From Nitzschia sp. DOCU1 (lineage: Eukaryota > Bacillariophyta > Bacillariophyceae > Bacillariales > Bacillariaceae): a stretch of DNA of 64,000 bases. Location: positions 4,960,001 through 5,024,000 of the forward strand of contig OX595985.1 of the NCBI GenBank assembly GCA_951394045.1. Direction: 5' to 3'. Positions 32,071 to 42,433 of the stretch are shown piece by piece. The translations under genes and the position numbers were made by a program. Below the pieces are notes generated by a model, which worked only from the letters and a program-made list of their open reading frames with translations, did not search any database and was not told the origin of the DNA. Each line of letters begins with the position of its first letter. The first letter of the stretch is position 1.

Positions 32071-32615
32071 ATAATGCCTGAAAAGGCGTGACAGGACTAA
32101 CAGGACTAATGTAGACTAACAGGACTGGCTATAACGCATAGCATATGACCTAACATACGTACGTACAAATATATACTGCCGACGGACGGACACAGAGGCC
32201 ACGTGACGTCGTCGAGCATGCCAGAAGGCGCGCTTGCGCACAGAAAGTGCGACACACATATATGGTCGGAGCGAGGCGACGACTATGTCTATCTTGATGC
32301 TAGTCTTGACGCTAGGCGTCAGGACCTAGAGTCATGCTATAGATGTTAGAAGGTCATAGGATGCTAGGCGTCACTAACTAGAGCAGTCACGAAGAAACAC
32401 AACACTGCTAGTTAGGGACGGGCATGTCTTACCTTCTTGACAACTATCTTGTCTACTAAGATATATAGTCGTGATCACGATCAGATGGGAAGATGGAGTC
32501 GATGCAACGATAGATCTAACTTTAAAATAGTCTCACAATTTCCAAAAACAATCTACTGCAGTTTCTAGCCTAGTGCACTTTGATCAAAGACTTGTCAGTC
32601 TAGAGGATAAGTATC
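32071..32615. other. Non-coding stretch right of the copia fragment
   Basis: No supported gene. AACAGGACTA recurs in short repeats at 32090-32125, and TAGGCGTCA-like repeats occur at 32310-32375. It could be decayed retroelement sequence. Confidence 0.4.
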
Positions 32616-33086
32616 ATGCGTCTCGCTTTCAACTCGTTCGTTGCCGCTCGTGGCGTCATCCCGTTGTACCCGCCTTGCAAGTGGAAAACTGGCTCGACGG
32701 GCTGGTCTGACGGCGCCGGCAATGCCGACGAGGATGGCTTTTGTTTGGTGAAACTCGAACTTCGTTCCGTTCCTGGGGATGCGACCTCCCCAAAATACTC
32801 CAAAAAGTTCTATGTGTTTGAATCGGGAACCCCCGAACAGTGGTGTCGCTGGAATGACGATCTCGTTAAGGTTTGGACTTGTTTGAGCCTCACCAATGGC
32901 CCCGATTGTCGCGCTATGACTCTTATGCTTCTCGCGGGTTCGGCGAAGGACACGTTCAAGGAGTATTTCGCTCGTCCCAGCATCACTGCGACTGTCGATC
33001 ATGTGTCTCGTGCGTTGCGTTACGTCGCGGCTCGGTTCTTCCCTGTGCACCAGTACACTGCTTTACACGTCGACTCCTTCGAATGA
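32616..33086 (+). CDS. Retrotransposon Gag-like fragment
   Basis: This 156-residue ORF starts at ATG 32616. The segment VFESGTPEQWCRWNDDLVKVW, followed by GPDCRAMTLMLLAGSAKDTFKEYF, matches the pattern of gypsy-type Gag proteins seen in diatom retroelements. Gag would package element RNA. The ORF ends without a zinc knuckle or protease, and nothing recognisable follows, so it is probably a stranded 5' part of an element. Confidence 0.5.
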   Translation: MRLAFNSFVAARGVIPLYPPCKWKTGSTGWSDGAGNADEDGFCLVKLELRSVPGDATSPKYSKKFYVFESGTPEQWCRWNDDLVKVWTCLSLTNGPDCRAMTLMLLAGSAKDTFKEYFARPSITATVDHVSRALRYVAARFFPVHQYTALHVDSFE

Positions 33087-34585
33087 TTGTAGTCAGTAAT
33101 TGTTAGTCTATTTAGTCATGTGTGACATCATGTGTGATGACGTAGCATGACGAAAGCGTTGCGCGCGGACCCGGTCTCGGACATCGTCGGACAAGGCCCA
33201 TTACCTATTGACGTCACCGACGACGTGACGTCGCATGACGCAGGCATCGCGCATGACTCCAGCTAGTCGAATGCCGATGAGATCCTAGTGTCAATGCCAC
33301 CTAAGATCTGGCACCTCGATGACATTGGGGTAACTATACTTTATTCCAGAGTAGCTGACACGTCTAAAGAACCCTAGTACAACGTCGTAGCTAGTCTACT
33401 ACAAGATGCATCAACCTCCTGTTCGGATTGTTGTCGATGCATGTCAAAGGTCTCGACTCTACTAGAGCTACGAGAGCCTACGAGACAACTTGCATGAGAA
33501 ATACATTTAGTTTTTAACCTAGCCATAATTTTCACAACTATTTCGATCCTACAAACGACTTAGTGCATAGTGTTAACACTCCACGACAATCATCGTGATC
33601 AAGTGCAGTACACTAGAATACCCCTCTAGATCTAACAAGTAGTTAGAACGTTCGAATGTTATAACATTGGAATGTTAGAATGTTCGAACGATGAGTACAC
33701 ACAATGGCCTACGTGTAGTACCTACATACCTTAGATACATACCTGGCTGATGTCGACTTGGTCGAATGTCTGTGGATGCACAGACGGACGGGCAAGGCCG
33801 GTGCGGCTGACGAGCAATGACGACGACAACGGCGAGCGCGGCGAGCCGTCGACGTCTACTACTGGACTAGAAGTTCCAACGGTATCCAGCTATAGACCTT
33901 GAAGAGATCCGAGAAGCTAGATCAGTGGGAGTTGTATCCAACGCATGCAGGATGCGTTGAGCAAAGACTCTGGTGGTCTAGTGCCTCGTCGGGGCGCGCG
34001 GCCCACGTGGGCCGATGTGGGCAGATGTGGGCCGCAAAACACGCTTCGTCGCGCAACAGAATGAGACCCTAACATCTGGCGAATTTTCCGGTCATCTTTG
34101 GCCGACATTTACACTACGACGACGATCCCCCTGCCTGGTAGGAAGTCTACGCACGGGGTTAGGGATAGATGGACTTACTCGACAACTTTGACACAAGTCA
34201 AGTGAGTCCTAACTACTGCATGCGATTTCGACTGTTGACTACTTGTCGACGACGAGATGAGGTATTATACAGAAGAAGTAGATTACACATTTCGGATACT
34301 CATTGATGCTGCTACTTCTCATTACTACTAGTACTGTGTTCTTAGTCATTGTGGTAATTGTGCAACAGGAGCCACAACTGCCTTGCAAATCTCTCCCCCA
34401 CGCCACGACAGCTTTCCTCACATCTCGCTTCCATCGCCTCAATGATCGAACATAATTGACTCTAGCCTGATTTCATAGCCACCTGAAAATCACGAAATGC
34501 CAAATCGGGCCCAACTAGCATTTCACAATCGAGCCTTGAACTCTTCTTATGGCAAATCCATCGTAGTAGTTTGCCCCCTGCTTGA
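33087..34585. other. 1.5 kb without a recognisable gene
   Basis: Only short, compositionally ordinary ORFs occur. The one structure seen is an imperfect palindrome of 42 bp at 33649-33690, built from CGTTCGAA arms around a perfect AATGTTATAACATT core. The rest is unassigned. Confidence 0.5.
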
Positions 34586-35029
34586 TCACGAGACCTGCCG
34601 CCGCCACCGCCTCTTTATGCCCAGATAAATGAAAGAGGACACGACCCTCACGAGCAATAAAAATGCGACCAAGCCAACCATCCAGATTTGAACATTAGAA
34701 AGAAAAGTCTCGCTCGTAGCATAGGCATACAGAAGGGCAGCAACGAATGCCGTGAAGAAAGTCTTCATCCAATCCGCCTTCCATGCCAAAAAGCTGTGTT
34801 CCACTTCAAAATAGTCGTTGAGGTCCTGGTGTATTGTTGCGTGCGAGAGCATGGCTCTCGCCAAAATGGTGGTACAACCATTTTTGTTCTGCCTGTGAGA
34901 TTGGGGGGATTGCGGCCATTCCGGGATGGCCGCAGTGCCATGGGCGGCCTGTCCTGTGACGATATCTCGGAGCAAGAGACCTGAACTACCGGTAGTCCAA
35001 ATTAAATTGCCTTTTTTAGTTGCTTCCAT
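34586..35029 (-). CDS. Small two-pass membrane protein, unknown
   Basis: The start ATG 35029 gives 147 residues. The C-terminal half holds two hydrophobic segments, FFTAFVAALLYAYA (about residues 90-108) and MVGLVAFLLLVRVVSSFIYLGI (about 116-138), ending in a basic cap KRRWRRQVS. The N-terminal half is polar, with no cleavable signal peptide. This suggests a membrane protein with a basic cytosolic tail. No family is recognised. Confidence 0.45.
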   Translation of the reverse strand: MEATKKGNLIWTTGSSGLLLRDIVTGQAAHGTAAIPEWPQSPQSHRQNKNGCTTILARAMLSHATIHQDLNDYFEVEHSFLAWKADWMKTFFTAFVAALLYAYATSETFLSNVQIWMVGLVAFLLLVRVVSSFIYLGIKRRWRRQVS

Positions 35030-35604
35030 TCGTTTTCCTTGCTGCTGTGGAGGTTATGATCCGGCATTGTGATGGGGCTGGAGGCTCGAATCTTTGTCAT
35101 TGTCGGCGGTCTCAGTAGAGATCTTTTGAGGAAATGAAAGCGTGGCCGATCAAGTAGCGTGGTAGGGGGGGGGGGGGGGCGTGGTACGCGTGGAAGGCAG
35201 AGGCTGGTTTTAACGAAGGGGGAATAATTGAGGGGAAATTACGTAGCGGAATGGCGATGGAACACGATGTGGGTAAAGATGGAAGTGGGATGGCTCGCAG
35301 CAAGAGGATTATCATTCGGGAGGTGGCAATACTTGGTATTGATATTGCACTAGGTTAGGATTCAACGTATCCGTTGAGGAAGGTTCGCAGCGAGAGGATG
35401 AATAGTTGATGTGGAAGGTCGCGGTGGAAGCATTGATGTGAAATTGGTGCATCATATTTGGAGCAGCAAACCAACGCGTGTGGCGTACCTTGGGAAAGGC
35501 TTATAGGAAGGGAGGTCGTTCGTGATGCGGGAGGATAGTATCGCATCCTATTCAGATCGTCTTAGAGCAAGGAAAACTAGAGTATGTCTATTTAGAGTAA
35601 TTAT
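35030..35604. other. Non-coding gap with a 15-base G run
   Basis: No gene is supported. A run of 15 G lies at 35165-35179. Confidence 0.5.
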
Positions 35605-36516
35605 TCAACACTGTCCATCTGTCCATCGGTAAAGGGATCGTTCTTCAATCTCACTCTGGCTGATAGTTTCTTGGTTAGTGAAGTAGCCCAAACCCATAGT
35701 AACGTTGTAGGATACGCTTCCGTCGCTTGAGCGGACGAAGTCCGTCACACGGCCAAAGGAAGTTTTCAAAAACTCGCCAGCCCAGTCGCGACGCACGACG
35801 AGGCGATCCAAGAAATCCACTGGATGTTCGTCAGAGTTTTCTTTTGACTGCAAGATAATCTCATGCCCTTTTTCAATAGATGAAATTGCACGAATGATAC
35901 CATTTGAAGTCATTCTTGCGTTAGGAGGTGGGGTATTTTCATGCGATAAGCGAATAAACGCAGCGCCAAAGTGTAATACTCCATCATCGGCTTCGAAGGT
36001 TTCGTGGGGATATTTCAAAGTGATAATGTCTCCTTCCTTGCGGGGAATGAGAGCAAATATTCCGTATTCGTAGTCGATCGCTTCCGATTCAATTGCCTTC
36101 AATTCCAGAAGTGAAACGAATGTATCTTCTTCATGCAGTCCTGCATGAATGTTCACTCGCATCTTAAGTCGTAGCGGTCCTCCAACTGGAGTTACTGCTC
36201 GTTGAGCTCCCATGTTGGTAATTTTTGTCGCTGCAAGCTCCCAAAGGCATAATACTGGGTGAGAAACACCTACGGAACCCACTTGTGGCGGTGAGTGGAA
36301 GAAATCTTTCTCTGTTGACGATATAAAGTGCCCGAACTTTCGAATGTCAATGTGGCTGTCGCAATGCATTAGTGGCGCTTTGTAAGAAGACAAAGCAACT
36401 GTAATCCAGGGAATTTGATAGTCATAAACTGCGTATACCATCTTTGTTGTTCTTGGGTCGAAAATGGAATGAAGAAGATGTGACAATGGATTACGATCAT
36501 GCGGAACCGCGTTCAT
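35605..36516 (-). CDS. Possible SET-domain-like protein
   Basis: ATG 36516 opens a 303-residue ORF. From about residue 148, EYGIFALIPRKEGDIITLKY resembles the opening of a SET domain (G-x-F-A...G-d-I). Later HENTPPPNARMTSNGIIRAISSIEKGHEIIL resembles the asparagine-containing substrate segment and the closing GEEI motif. SET proteins methylate lysines using S-adenosylmethionine, but the usual NHS/NHxC box is altered here, so activity is uncertain. A 90-bp segment of this gene (36053-36143) reappears in the repeat blocks at 55147 and 58716. Confidence 0.45.
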   Translation of the reverse strand: MNAVPHDRNPLSHLLHSIFDPRTTKMVYAVYDYQIPWITVALSSYKAPLMHCDSHIDIRKFGHFISSTEKDFFHSPPQVGSVGVSHPVLCLWELAATKITNMGAQRAVTPVGGPLRLKMRVNIHAGLHEEDTFVSLLELKAIESEAIDYEYGIFALIPRKEGDIITLKYPHETFEADDGVLHFGAAFIRLSHENTPPPNARMTSNGIIRAISSIEKGHEIILQSKENSDEHPVDFLDRLVVRRDWAGEFLKTSFGRVTDFVRSSDGSVSYNVTMGLGYFTNQETISQSEIEERSLYRWTDGQC

Positions 36517-37039
36517 GAGCTCGCGTACAGAATTTTTCGAGGCACTACCAATTTACCCTGTAATACTGATCATTTTCGAGTGTGCTACGCGCAATGAGTT
36601 GTGGATGCTGAGGTTGTTCGATGGTGTTCGCGTTCGTTTGTGTTTGTGTCCGTTTGCGTCTATGTTAATCTACTTATGAAATGTACTTGATTAACTAGAC
36701 TAAGGTACTGAATAGAATTCTATTCCATGATTGGCTGAGTACTCCCACTTGTTGCAATGATACATGTTGAGCTTGTGGGAGGGTGTTTGTTTGTTAGTGC
36801 CAATTTCTTTGTATTTGTGAATACTAATTGATTGAGTAGACTAATAGAATTCTATTCCATGAGTGCGACAGGCAACAATGGTAGGTATTGAGATTGTCCC
36901 AGGGTGTTCGTTCATTTGCTTGATATTTTTCATCTATGAAACTTAGTAATTGATTAAGTAGATTAATGAAATGTCTGAAAGACGTACCCAGCATGCGGCT
37001 ATTAAAGCACGCAAGGTTGCGTGCACCTTCTATTCGTAA
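36517..37039. other. Upstream region with short repeats
   Basis: AGAATTCTATTCCATGA occurs twice (about 36714 and 36846), each after a similar ATTGA(T)TAAGTAGA-like phrase. From about 36970 the sequence matches a dispersed repeat (ACGTACCCAGCATGCGG) also found at 51650. No gene. Confidence 0.45.
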
Positions 37040-37190
37040 ACAAAACGAATGGGTGAGTTCCCAATTTCAGGAATTAAGCTTGGGATCTCAAAAACCACAA
37101 AACCACTTGGATGCATCTCCTTAGCACTTCCTGTTGAAGAAACCTGCTGTTTGCCTTCCCCAACTCAATGTGCCTGTAGGCATGTACCTC
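37040..37190 (-). pseudogene. Fragment of the 585-residue orphan gene
   Basis: This stretch resembles 57372-57533, inside the 56002-57759 gene. Shared blocks are GTTCCCAATCT-like, GGAATTAAGCT, GATGCATCTCCTTA, GAAACCTGCTGTT and CATGTACCTCACTAACGC. Several indels break the frame. It runs directly into the tandem array, whose unit continues the same homology. Confidence 0.6.
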
Positions 37191-37500
37191 ACTAACGCAC
37201 GCGGGCGGCGGCAAAGGCAAGGGCATCCTACTGGCATAGTACAGGACTGCATTACTAACGTGCGCGGAGCGGCGGCAAAAGGCGAGGGCGTCCTTTTGGC
37301 ATAGTACAGGACTGCATCACTAACGCGCGCGGGGCGGCGGCAAAGGCGAGGGGGTCCTACTGGCATAGTACAGGACTGCATCACTAACGAGCGCGGGTGG
37401 CGGCAAAGGCAAGGGCATCCTATTGTCATCGTACAGGACTGCATCACTAACGCGCGCGGGCGGTGGCAAAGGCAAGGGCGTCCTACTGGCATAGTACAGA
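37191..37500 (+). repeat. Tandem array, five units of 63-65 bp
   Basis: ACTAACG marks unit starts at 37191, 37254, 37319, 37383 and 37446. Each unit contains a GC-rich GGCGGCGGCAAAGGC part and ends CCTACTGGCATAGTACAGGA. The unit resembles the poly-proline coding segment of the gene at 56002-57759 (about 57530-57610). The same array occurs in opposite orientation at 50676-50839. Confidence 0.8.
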
Positions 37501-37594
37501 TCTGCAGGATCTGAAGATTTTGGTAATAGAGGGTCGTCTTGGAAAACTTATATTGTTGGCATACAGTCTGGTGGTAATCAACAAATTCATCCTC

Positions 37595-37993
37595 ATGGAG
37601 CCAGTCATAATTTCAATAATGACAAAAACTAGAAGCCAAACAAAACGCCAAACCTCCTATCTAAGCAAAGGGAAACGTAAACAATACATCCCTAAAAAGT
37701 GCATTTATCCAACTGTATCAGATTGTACCCAGTTATTCAAAAATGCCGAGAATGTGGTGGGCGGAAGTGATATCAATGTTGCTGATAGCAAGTTTATTTT
37801 ACAAGGACTTAAATTGCTGGATGATAAACAAGGCAAAGATGGGAGGAGAGCTCCACCAAAGTGGGCAGTAAATAAGCTCAATTTGAAAGAAAAACTGATT
37901 GAAATTGGTAATCCCTCTTTTGACTGGAAATCTTTGTTGGAGTATTTCATCAAACCAGAGTTATTCAAGAAGAAGTGGCTTCCTTGGAAATAA
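37595..37993 (+). CDS. Orphan basic protein
   Basis: ATG 37595 or 37619 gives about 125-133 residues. The N-terminus is strongly basic (KTRSQTKRQTSYLSKGKRKQ). The C-terminal part, NKLNLKEKLIEIGNPSFDWKSLLEYF, looks helical and ends KKKWLPWK. It could bind DNA or RNA. It is the first gene inside the left tandem array of the element described at 37191-50839. No family is recognised. Confidence 0.4.
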   Translation: MEPVIISIMTKTRSQTKRQTSYLSKGKRKQYIPKKCIYPTVSDCTQLFKNAENVVGGSDINVADSKFILQGLKLLDDKQGKDGRRAPPKWAVNKLNLKEKLIEIGNPSFDWKSLLEYFIKPELFKKKWLPWK

Positions 37994-38177
37994 TGTGGGA
38001 TTCTGCCTCTTTTGAAAAGAGTTACCCCAGTCCGTTTGAATAAGAATTAAGTCGTTCAAAATACCATAGTAGCACTTGAGGTTGCTCATTCATGAAATGC
38101 AATAGGTAGGGTTAGAAAGTTTGTTTGTTCACAAAAAAGAATCACACATTTTAGCTGTCATATATTAACCTTGTTAT

Positions 38178-38387
38178 ATGGCAACGTTTCTTAGGGGACA
38201 AGAAGAGTTAATCAAGAATGTGAGAGCTAAAGACCAATGGCCTCAAATTTTGAACCAGATTTGTTCTTTTCTACCCCACAAGGTCAGGTTGCTAGTATTA
38301 GCTCAGGGGCAAAACTATGGTTTGGCAACAATGGCCTTTTGCTGTAGGTCTGAAAGAAAAACAGTTGACAATAGTATATTCTTGTAG
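38178..38387 (+). CDS. Small hypothetical ORF
   Basis: This ORF of 69 residues begins at ATG 38178 (MATFLRGQEELIKNVRAKDQ). There is no motif. It lies 185 bp after the preceding ORF on the same strand and might be a second exon or a separate gene; evidence is thin. Confidence 0.25.
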   Translation: MATFLRGQEELIKNVRAKDQWPQILNQICSFLPHKVRLLVLAQGQNYGLATMAFCCRSERKTVDNSIFL

Positions 38388-38450
38388 GTGAATATTCTAT
38401 TGAATGAATTTGGTTATATTAGTTATGATATATGGAGTCAAGCATAGGTA

Positions 38451-39656
38451 TTAAACCAGATCACCACCATTGTCATTGCTTTCATCATCATCGTCATCGT
38501 CATCATCGTTAGGATTGACATTGTTGTTGTGGTTGTTGTTATTACTATCAACTTGTATTTGGCGTCTTTGATTCTGTCCAGAAGGGGTGTATCCAATGCG
38601 TAGGAAAGAGAAAGCCTCGGATAGAATTAGTTCATCACCTGCCGAGGGATAAAGATATGATAAACGAACTGTAACATCAGTGTTCACCACTTTTTCCTTT
38701 TCATTTGCAGCATCAGCAACTTCTCCAAGTTTGAACCATCCAACAATAGTCCAGCCTCCATGGTTGTTAATGTATTGCACCATGTCAGATATTTTGGAAC
38801 GGTGAGTTCTTTTGACAGCAAGCATTTCATCATCAATTTCAAAGATTGAGACATAATCATCGAAATTGTGGAAGAAGATTTTTGTAGTCTGAAGAGAACG
38901 AAAGCCACTGGTGGTGTAGGAATTACCGAATCCAAATTTGGGCGGAATGGGAAACTCAATATCAAAGGAATAGACAAAAGCTTTGTCTGGTCCATTGTGC
39001 AAGCAAGTGCACTCACCCCGAGGTTTTTGCCTATCACATTGCATACCACTGCATGAAACATCAAATGGCATTGTTGGACGGTGAAGATGAATACTTTGAT
39101 TCTTTAAGACAAAATAATTTGTCTCGGCAGGCACAGTAGGCAGGCGCATCTTGGATGAAGTACTTCTCGTAGAGTCTTCCGTGAGCTTGAGGGGAATGAG
39201 AGTACGATCCTTGAAATTAACAATAGGAAGAGTTTTTCCAATGCTTTGTGTTGTTAGGTTTGGTTCAAACAGATAGAAATCTTTGCCAACAAAAGTTGTT
39301 CCATGTAAATGTCTCAGAAGATTTGTTGTTTCTTGAACATTTTGTGTCATTATGGCACAACAATGAGGCGGATTAGATAGATCGGCACAAAGGAAGAAAC
39401 GATTATAGCTCTTCACTGTTTGAGTTGTTTTCATCCTTTTGTTGCCAGTAGTTGAGTAATTGTTGATCGTTGCATTTCTGCTGCTTCCACCCATTGTGCA
39501 GGACAAAATCTTCAGATGCAATACCTTATCCTCTAGTGCATTTGCATGATCTCTGTTCTGAAAATACACAAGAGGCACAATTTGTGTCTGAGGGCTCAGC
39601 ACTTCTCCAGGTCCCTCCTCTGGAACTAAATTCAAATCTACGAAAGATGTTGCCAT
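38451..39656 (-). CDS. 401-residue ORF beside the GIY-YIG Rep-helicase; possible OB-fold ssDNA-binding protein
   Basis: ATG 39656 opens MATSFVDLNLVPEEG. A glycine/asparagine-rich stretch is followed by FFLCADLSNPPHCCAIMTQN and LLRHLHGTTFVGKDFYLFEP, spaced like strands of an OB fold. Near residue 215 a CSGMQCDRQKPRGECTCLH cluster could bind zinc, as in large RPA subunits. The tail is poly-Asn and poly-Asp. Helitrons of several lineages carry RPA-like genes, so an ssDNA-binding helper for the neighbouring RepHel is plausible, but the fold is inferred only from residue pattern. Confidence 0.4.
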   Translation of the reverse strand: MATSFVDLNLVPEEGPGEVLSPQTQIVPLVYFQNRDHANALEDKVLHLKILSCTMGGSSRNATINNYSTTGNKRMKTTQTVKSYNRFFLCADLSNPPHCCAIMTQNVQETTNLLRHLHGTTFVGKDFYLFEPNLTTQSIGKTLPIVNFKDRTLIPLKLTEDSTRSTSSKMRLPTVPAETNYFVLKNQSIHLHRPTMPFDVSCSGMQCDRQKPRGECTCLHNGPDKAFVYSFDIEFPIPPKFGFGNSYTTSGFRSLQTTKIFFHNFDDYVSIFEIDDEMLAVKRTHRSKISDMVQYINNHGGWTIVGWFKLGEVADAANEKEKVVNTDVTVRLSYLYPSAGDELILSEAFSFLRIGYTPSGQNQRRQIQVDSNNNNHNNNVNPNDDDDDDDDESNDNGGDLV

Positions 39657-40349
39657 TGTTCTGTATTGCAAATTATGACAGCTGCAGTAACAACTTTGTC
39701 AGCATGACATGGGCAAAGATTATGAAAAAAATTGTTTTTGTTGCGTTTGAATTCAAAGTATAATCCGATTGTGGCTGTTGCGTTCTTGTGGCTGGAGATT
39801 AGAATGATAGATGTCAATGACCCACATTGAGTGGAAGAGATTTGGCAAAGTTGTTGGCAAGTGGTTGCAGTCGTGGTTGCTTCTGTTATGTTGACAGTTT
39901 GGTTTCTTGATTGGCATTAGTCAATTTGTTCTCTTGAATTCTCAAATCCATGTTCTGGAATGTAATGATTGTGGTACAAGAGAAGGGCTAGGGATTGCCT
40001 CAGAGCGCATGGCATGGCATTGGTCGTTTCTGGAAGAACACGTGGCTAAAAGGGAGGGCGGAGCCTTTAAGAGCGGGAAGGAGGAAAGGGGGAGTCTCAA
40101 GGTCGCAAAAGTACTCGTTTCTGCAGGATTTCATTTTGGACGTCTCCGCGTCCTCCGCTGTTGCGAAGTAAGCATGTGCTCCTTACTGCGCCATTTTGCT
40201 TTGGATTCCAACCGTGCGCATGGGCCTTGAGTTTTGAATGGCAGCTTCCGTAGTAATAATAAGGCATTTGGCTAATGAAGTAGTCCTATCTTAAGAATTG
40301 TAATTATGTATATTCATATAGTTGTAAATATTAGTATATATTGCATTGT
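39657..40349. other. Non-coding gap inside the putative element
   Basis: Nothing recognisable. The part from 39980 to 40230 is richer in G and C than its surroundings and has an open frame without an ATG near its start; I do not call it. Confidence 0.4.
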
Positions 40350-41207
40350 TCAAATGTTGATATTCTCACAATAACCCAATTCATTCATTGCAATGGCTGG
40401 AAACGGTTCCGAAAAAAGCGCATTCGCTAGTTTCTCATTCAAGGAATAGAATTGCTTGTGTAAGTGACGGGTTTGGACCATCAGCTTTGTAATTTTGAGT
40501 ACATCTTCATCAAGAAGAAACCAATCAAGAGAAGAAGGCACAGGAGGAGTTTTATCAAAGTCTGGTGGAACAGTGATGAAATGATCTGAGTTATTACTCG
40601 TCATTTGTTCGCCATATGAATTCTGGTAAGGGTGACTCTTTCGCCAATTATTAAGGAAAGTGGCAACACACTGAGCCATTCGGTTGCACTGATGACTGGT
40701 GAAACCCATAGGTTGGAAACAAACAATATAACATTTCTTGTATTGAGTTTTGCCCTGTGTAGTTTTGTAAATAGGAACATTATCTTGTTTGGAAACTCTT
40801 CTTGGTGCAATCGCAATTACTGGTATTTCTTTCAAAAGAGATGATCGTTCCTCATTAGGCTGATCAGTAGAAGTAATTAATTTGATCAAAGGATGAAGGA
40901 AAGCTTCATCATTGCCCTGATTAACTTCAATTAGAGCAATAAGATTTGAAGAAGTTCGGATAACAGAAACTTCTGCACCCAATGACATGAAGTTTTTGGG
41001 TACAATGTTCTGACGGAATATTTGTGACCACTGTGTAAAGGGCACCACCCTGTTATCTTCTGCAGTTGATTTAAATCTTTTGTCAGGAATGGGAGTAACA
41101 ACGTTACTCTCTACATCAGTAGTATTGCTTTTTGAAGCATCTTGTGAAAGTCGAGGGTCAATATGATCCTGGTTATGATGAAAATCAGCCATGATCAAAC
41201 GTTTCAT
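40350..41207 (-). CDS. Orphan 285-residue protein
   Basis: ATG 41207 opens MKRLIMADFHHNQDHIDP. A disordered Ser/Asp-rich N-terminus is followed by a folded region (VIRTSSNLIALIEVNQGNDEAF; KKCYIVCFQPMGFTSHQ). The C-terminal part is helical (KLMVQTRHLHKQFYSLNEKLANALF). No catalytic motif is recognised. It has the same strand and low-GC character as the adjacent Helitron ORFs, so it is likely part of the same element. Confidence 0.45.
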   Translation of the reverse strand: MKRLIMADFHHNQDHIDPRLSQDASKSNTTDVESNVVTPIPDKRFKSTAEDNRVVPFTQWSQIFRQNIVPKNFMSLGAEVSVIRTSSNLIALIEVNQGNDEAFLHPLIKLITSTDQPNEERSSLLKEIPVIAIAPRRVSKQDNVPIYKTTQGKTQYKKCYIVCFQPMGFTSHQCNRMAQCVATFLNNWRKSHPYQNSYGEQMTSNNSDHFITVPPDFDKTPPVPSSLDWFLLDEDVLKITKLMVQTRHLHKQFYSLNEKLANALFSEPFPAIAMNELGYCENINI

Positions 41208-41446
41208 GATTTCTTTTTATGACCTGAAGCAAATGGTATGCTATGAGTGGTGTTTTCTTATCTGATGACTTTCTACATTGAAAAAAAAACCAATTTTTTA
41301 GGACTTTAGTTTCTAGTGAAACTATACAAGATTATCATAAAACTTCTATTAACTTAGTTTTGCTATGCTGAACACAAATTTATGTCAATGCTTACGCTAT
41401 AGAACTGAACAAGCATAGAACTATATTGCTATCTAGTTTTTGCAGC

Positions 41447-41480
41447 AGCGCTTTTTTCCACTGAGTGGAAAAAAGACGCT
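41447..41480. terminator. Strong hairpin in the intergenic gap
   Basis: AGCG-CTTTTTTCCA and TGGAAAAAAG-(A)-CGCT form a stem of about 14 bp around CTGAG. It lies between two minus-strand ORFs. It could be an RNA-end signal or an element end; the role is unknown. Confidence 0.4.
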
Positions 41481-41557
41481 TTCATTAGTCTCATGCCAAG
41501 AATCTAATCACTTTCGGAAAATGTTCATTTCAATTATTTGGATACAACATTTATGCT

Positions 41558-42066
41558 TTAGTAGTATTTTTGGGGTACTAACATGTTTTCATCTTTTTTT
41601 GAGCTGCGTTCAATAAACTTGAGAACTCTAGGGGCATTTCTGTTGGCAGAATGGACTTCATTTCCTTCTTCGTTAGAAGCTTTCTTTGTGTTCTTGATTA
41701 ACGTGGTATCAACATCAATTGATCTTCTTTTAGTATTGGTTGGGCGATCAGGAGGTTGACCAACTTGATGGTTGAAAGAAGGCGTGGAATAGCTGTGGTC
41801 ACAATGACTGCAATGGGTTCCTTGAATGTGGAAAGTTATGGCTGGTTGAATGACGTTGGGTTGATGCATAACTGGTAGTACTTCATGATATTTGTTTTCA
41901 TATGTGGATTGATCAATAATATCATCTTCTGTTCTGGAATTTGTTTTCCTTTCTATTTCTGTACTACAAATGTGTGTTAAAATTCCATGCATGGTCAACT
42001 TTGTCTTTCCACAATCAAAGCATCCAAAGCATGGAGCCAATGATCCTGTGTTGTTAAGACGCTGGG
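41558..42066 (-). CDS. ORF with a C2H2-like zinc site, start uncertain
   Basis: The frame is open from after the TGA near 42068 to 41558 (about 168 codons), but the first ATG comes only after the cysteine cluster. The opening segment CFGCFDCGKTKLTMHGILTHIC has spaced Cys and His residues like a C2H2 finger. Further on GTHCSHCDHSYS adds a second Cys/His group. The C-terminus is basic and Asn-rich. The missing start suggests an upstream exon or decay. Strand and composition match the neighbouring element ORFs. Confidence 0.35.
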
Positions 42067-42112
42067 TTCATGGTCATGTGAGATGTGGTCTCAAAAATAT
42101 TCGTTGGAGTGG

Positions 42113-42304
42113 TTAATGGCTTACATTGGGATGTTTTGTTTGGACAAAGATAGTGGTTGGCTCAGCATCTTTGTTCAAACAGACATCATTTGCCCATGAA
42201 GTTTCGTCGACTAGAACTAAGCCATGATAACGCAATTTATCATTAATGGCTTTGCTCCTAGCTTTAGCAAGAGTAAACTGCAGTTGATGAATATTGATCG
42301 ACAT
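42113..42304 (-). CDS. Short ORF, possibly an exon
   Basis: From ATG 42304 it encodes 63 residues (MSINIHQLQFTLAKARSKAIN) with a helical, basic start. It lies just upstream of the zinc-site ORF on the same strand and might be its 5' exon, but no splice pair was established. Confidence 0.25.
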   Translation of the reverse strand: MSINIHQLQFTLAKARSKAINDKLRYHGLVLVDETSWANDVCLNKDAEPTTIFVQTKHPNVSH

Positions 42305-42433
42305 GTCAGGTAGTGTAATTTTATGGCAATGAGATATATGGGATGTTGGAATGCTCAAGAAAGGACTTCCAAATGTGATGAATTATTGAAATCAATGCGC
42401 GACGGCAAGGCCCACTTTCTTGGAAGAAAGCCA

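Noticed and set aside
35165..35179. Run of 15 G as a quadruplex element
   Set aside because: A single homopolymer in non-coding DNA is common and its length is error-prone in assemblies; no supporting context.
37191..37500. CRISPR-like array
   Set aside because: Units are contiguous with no unique spacers, the genome is eukaryotic, and the unit derives from coding sequence.
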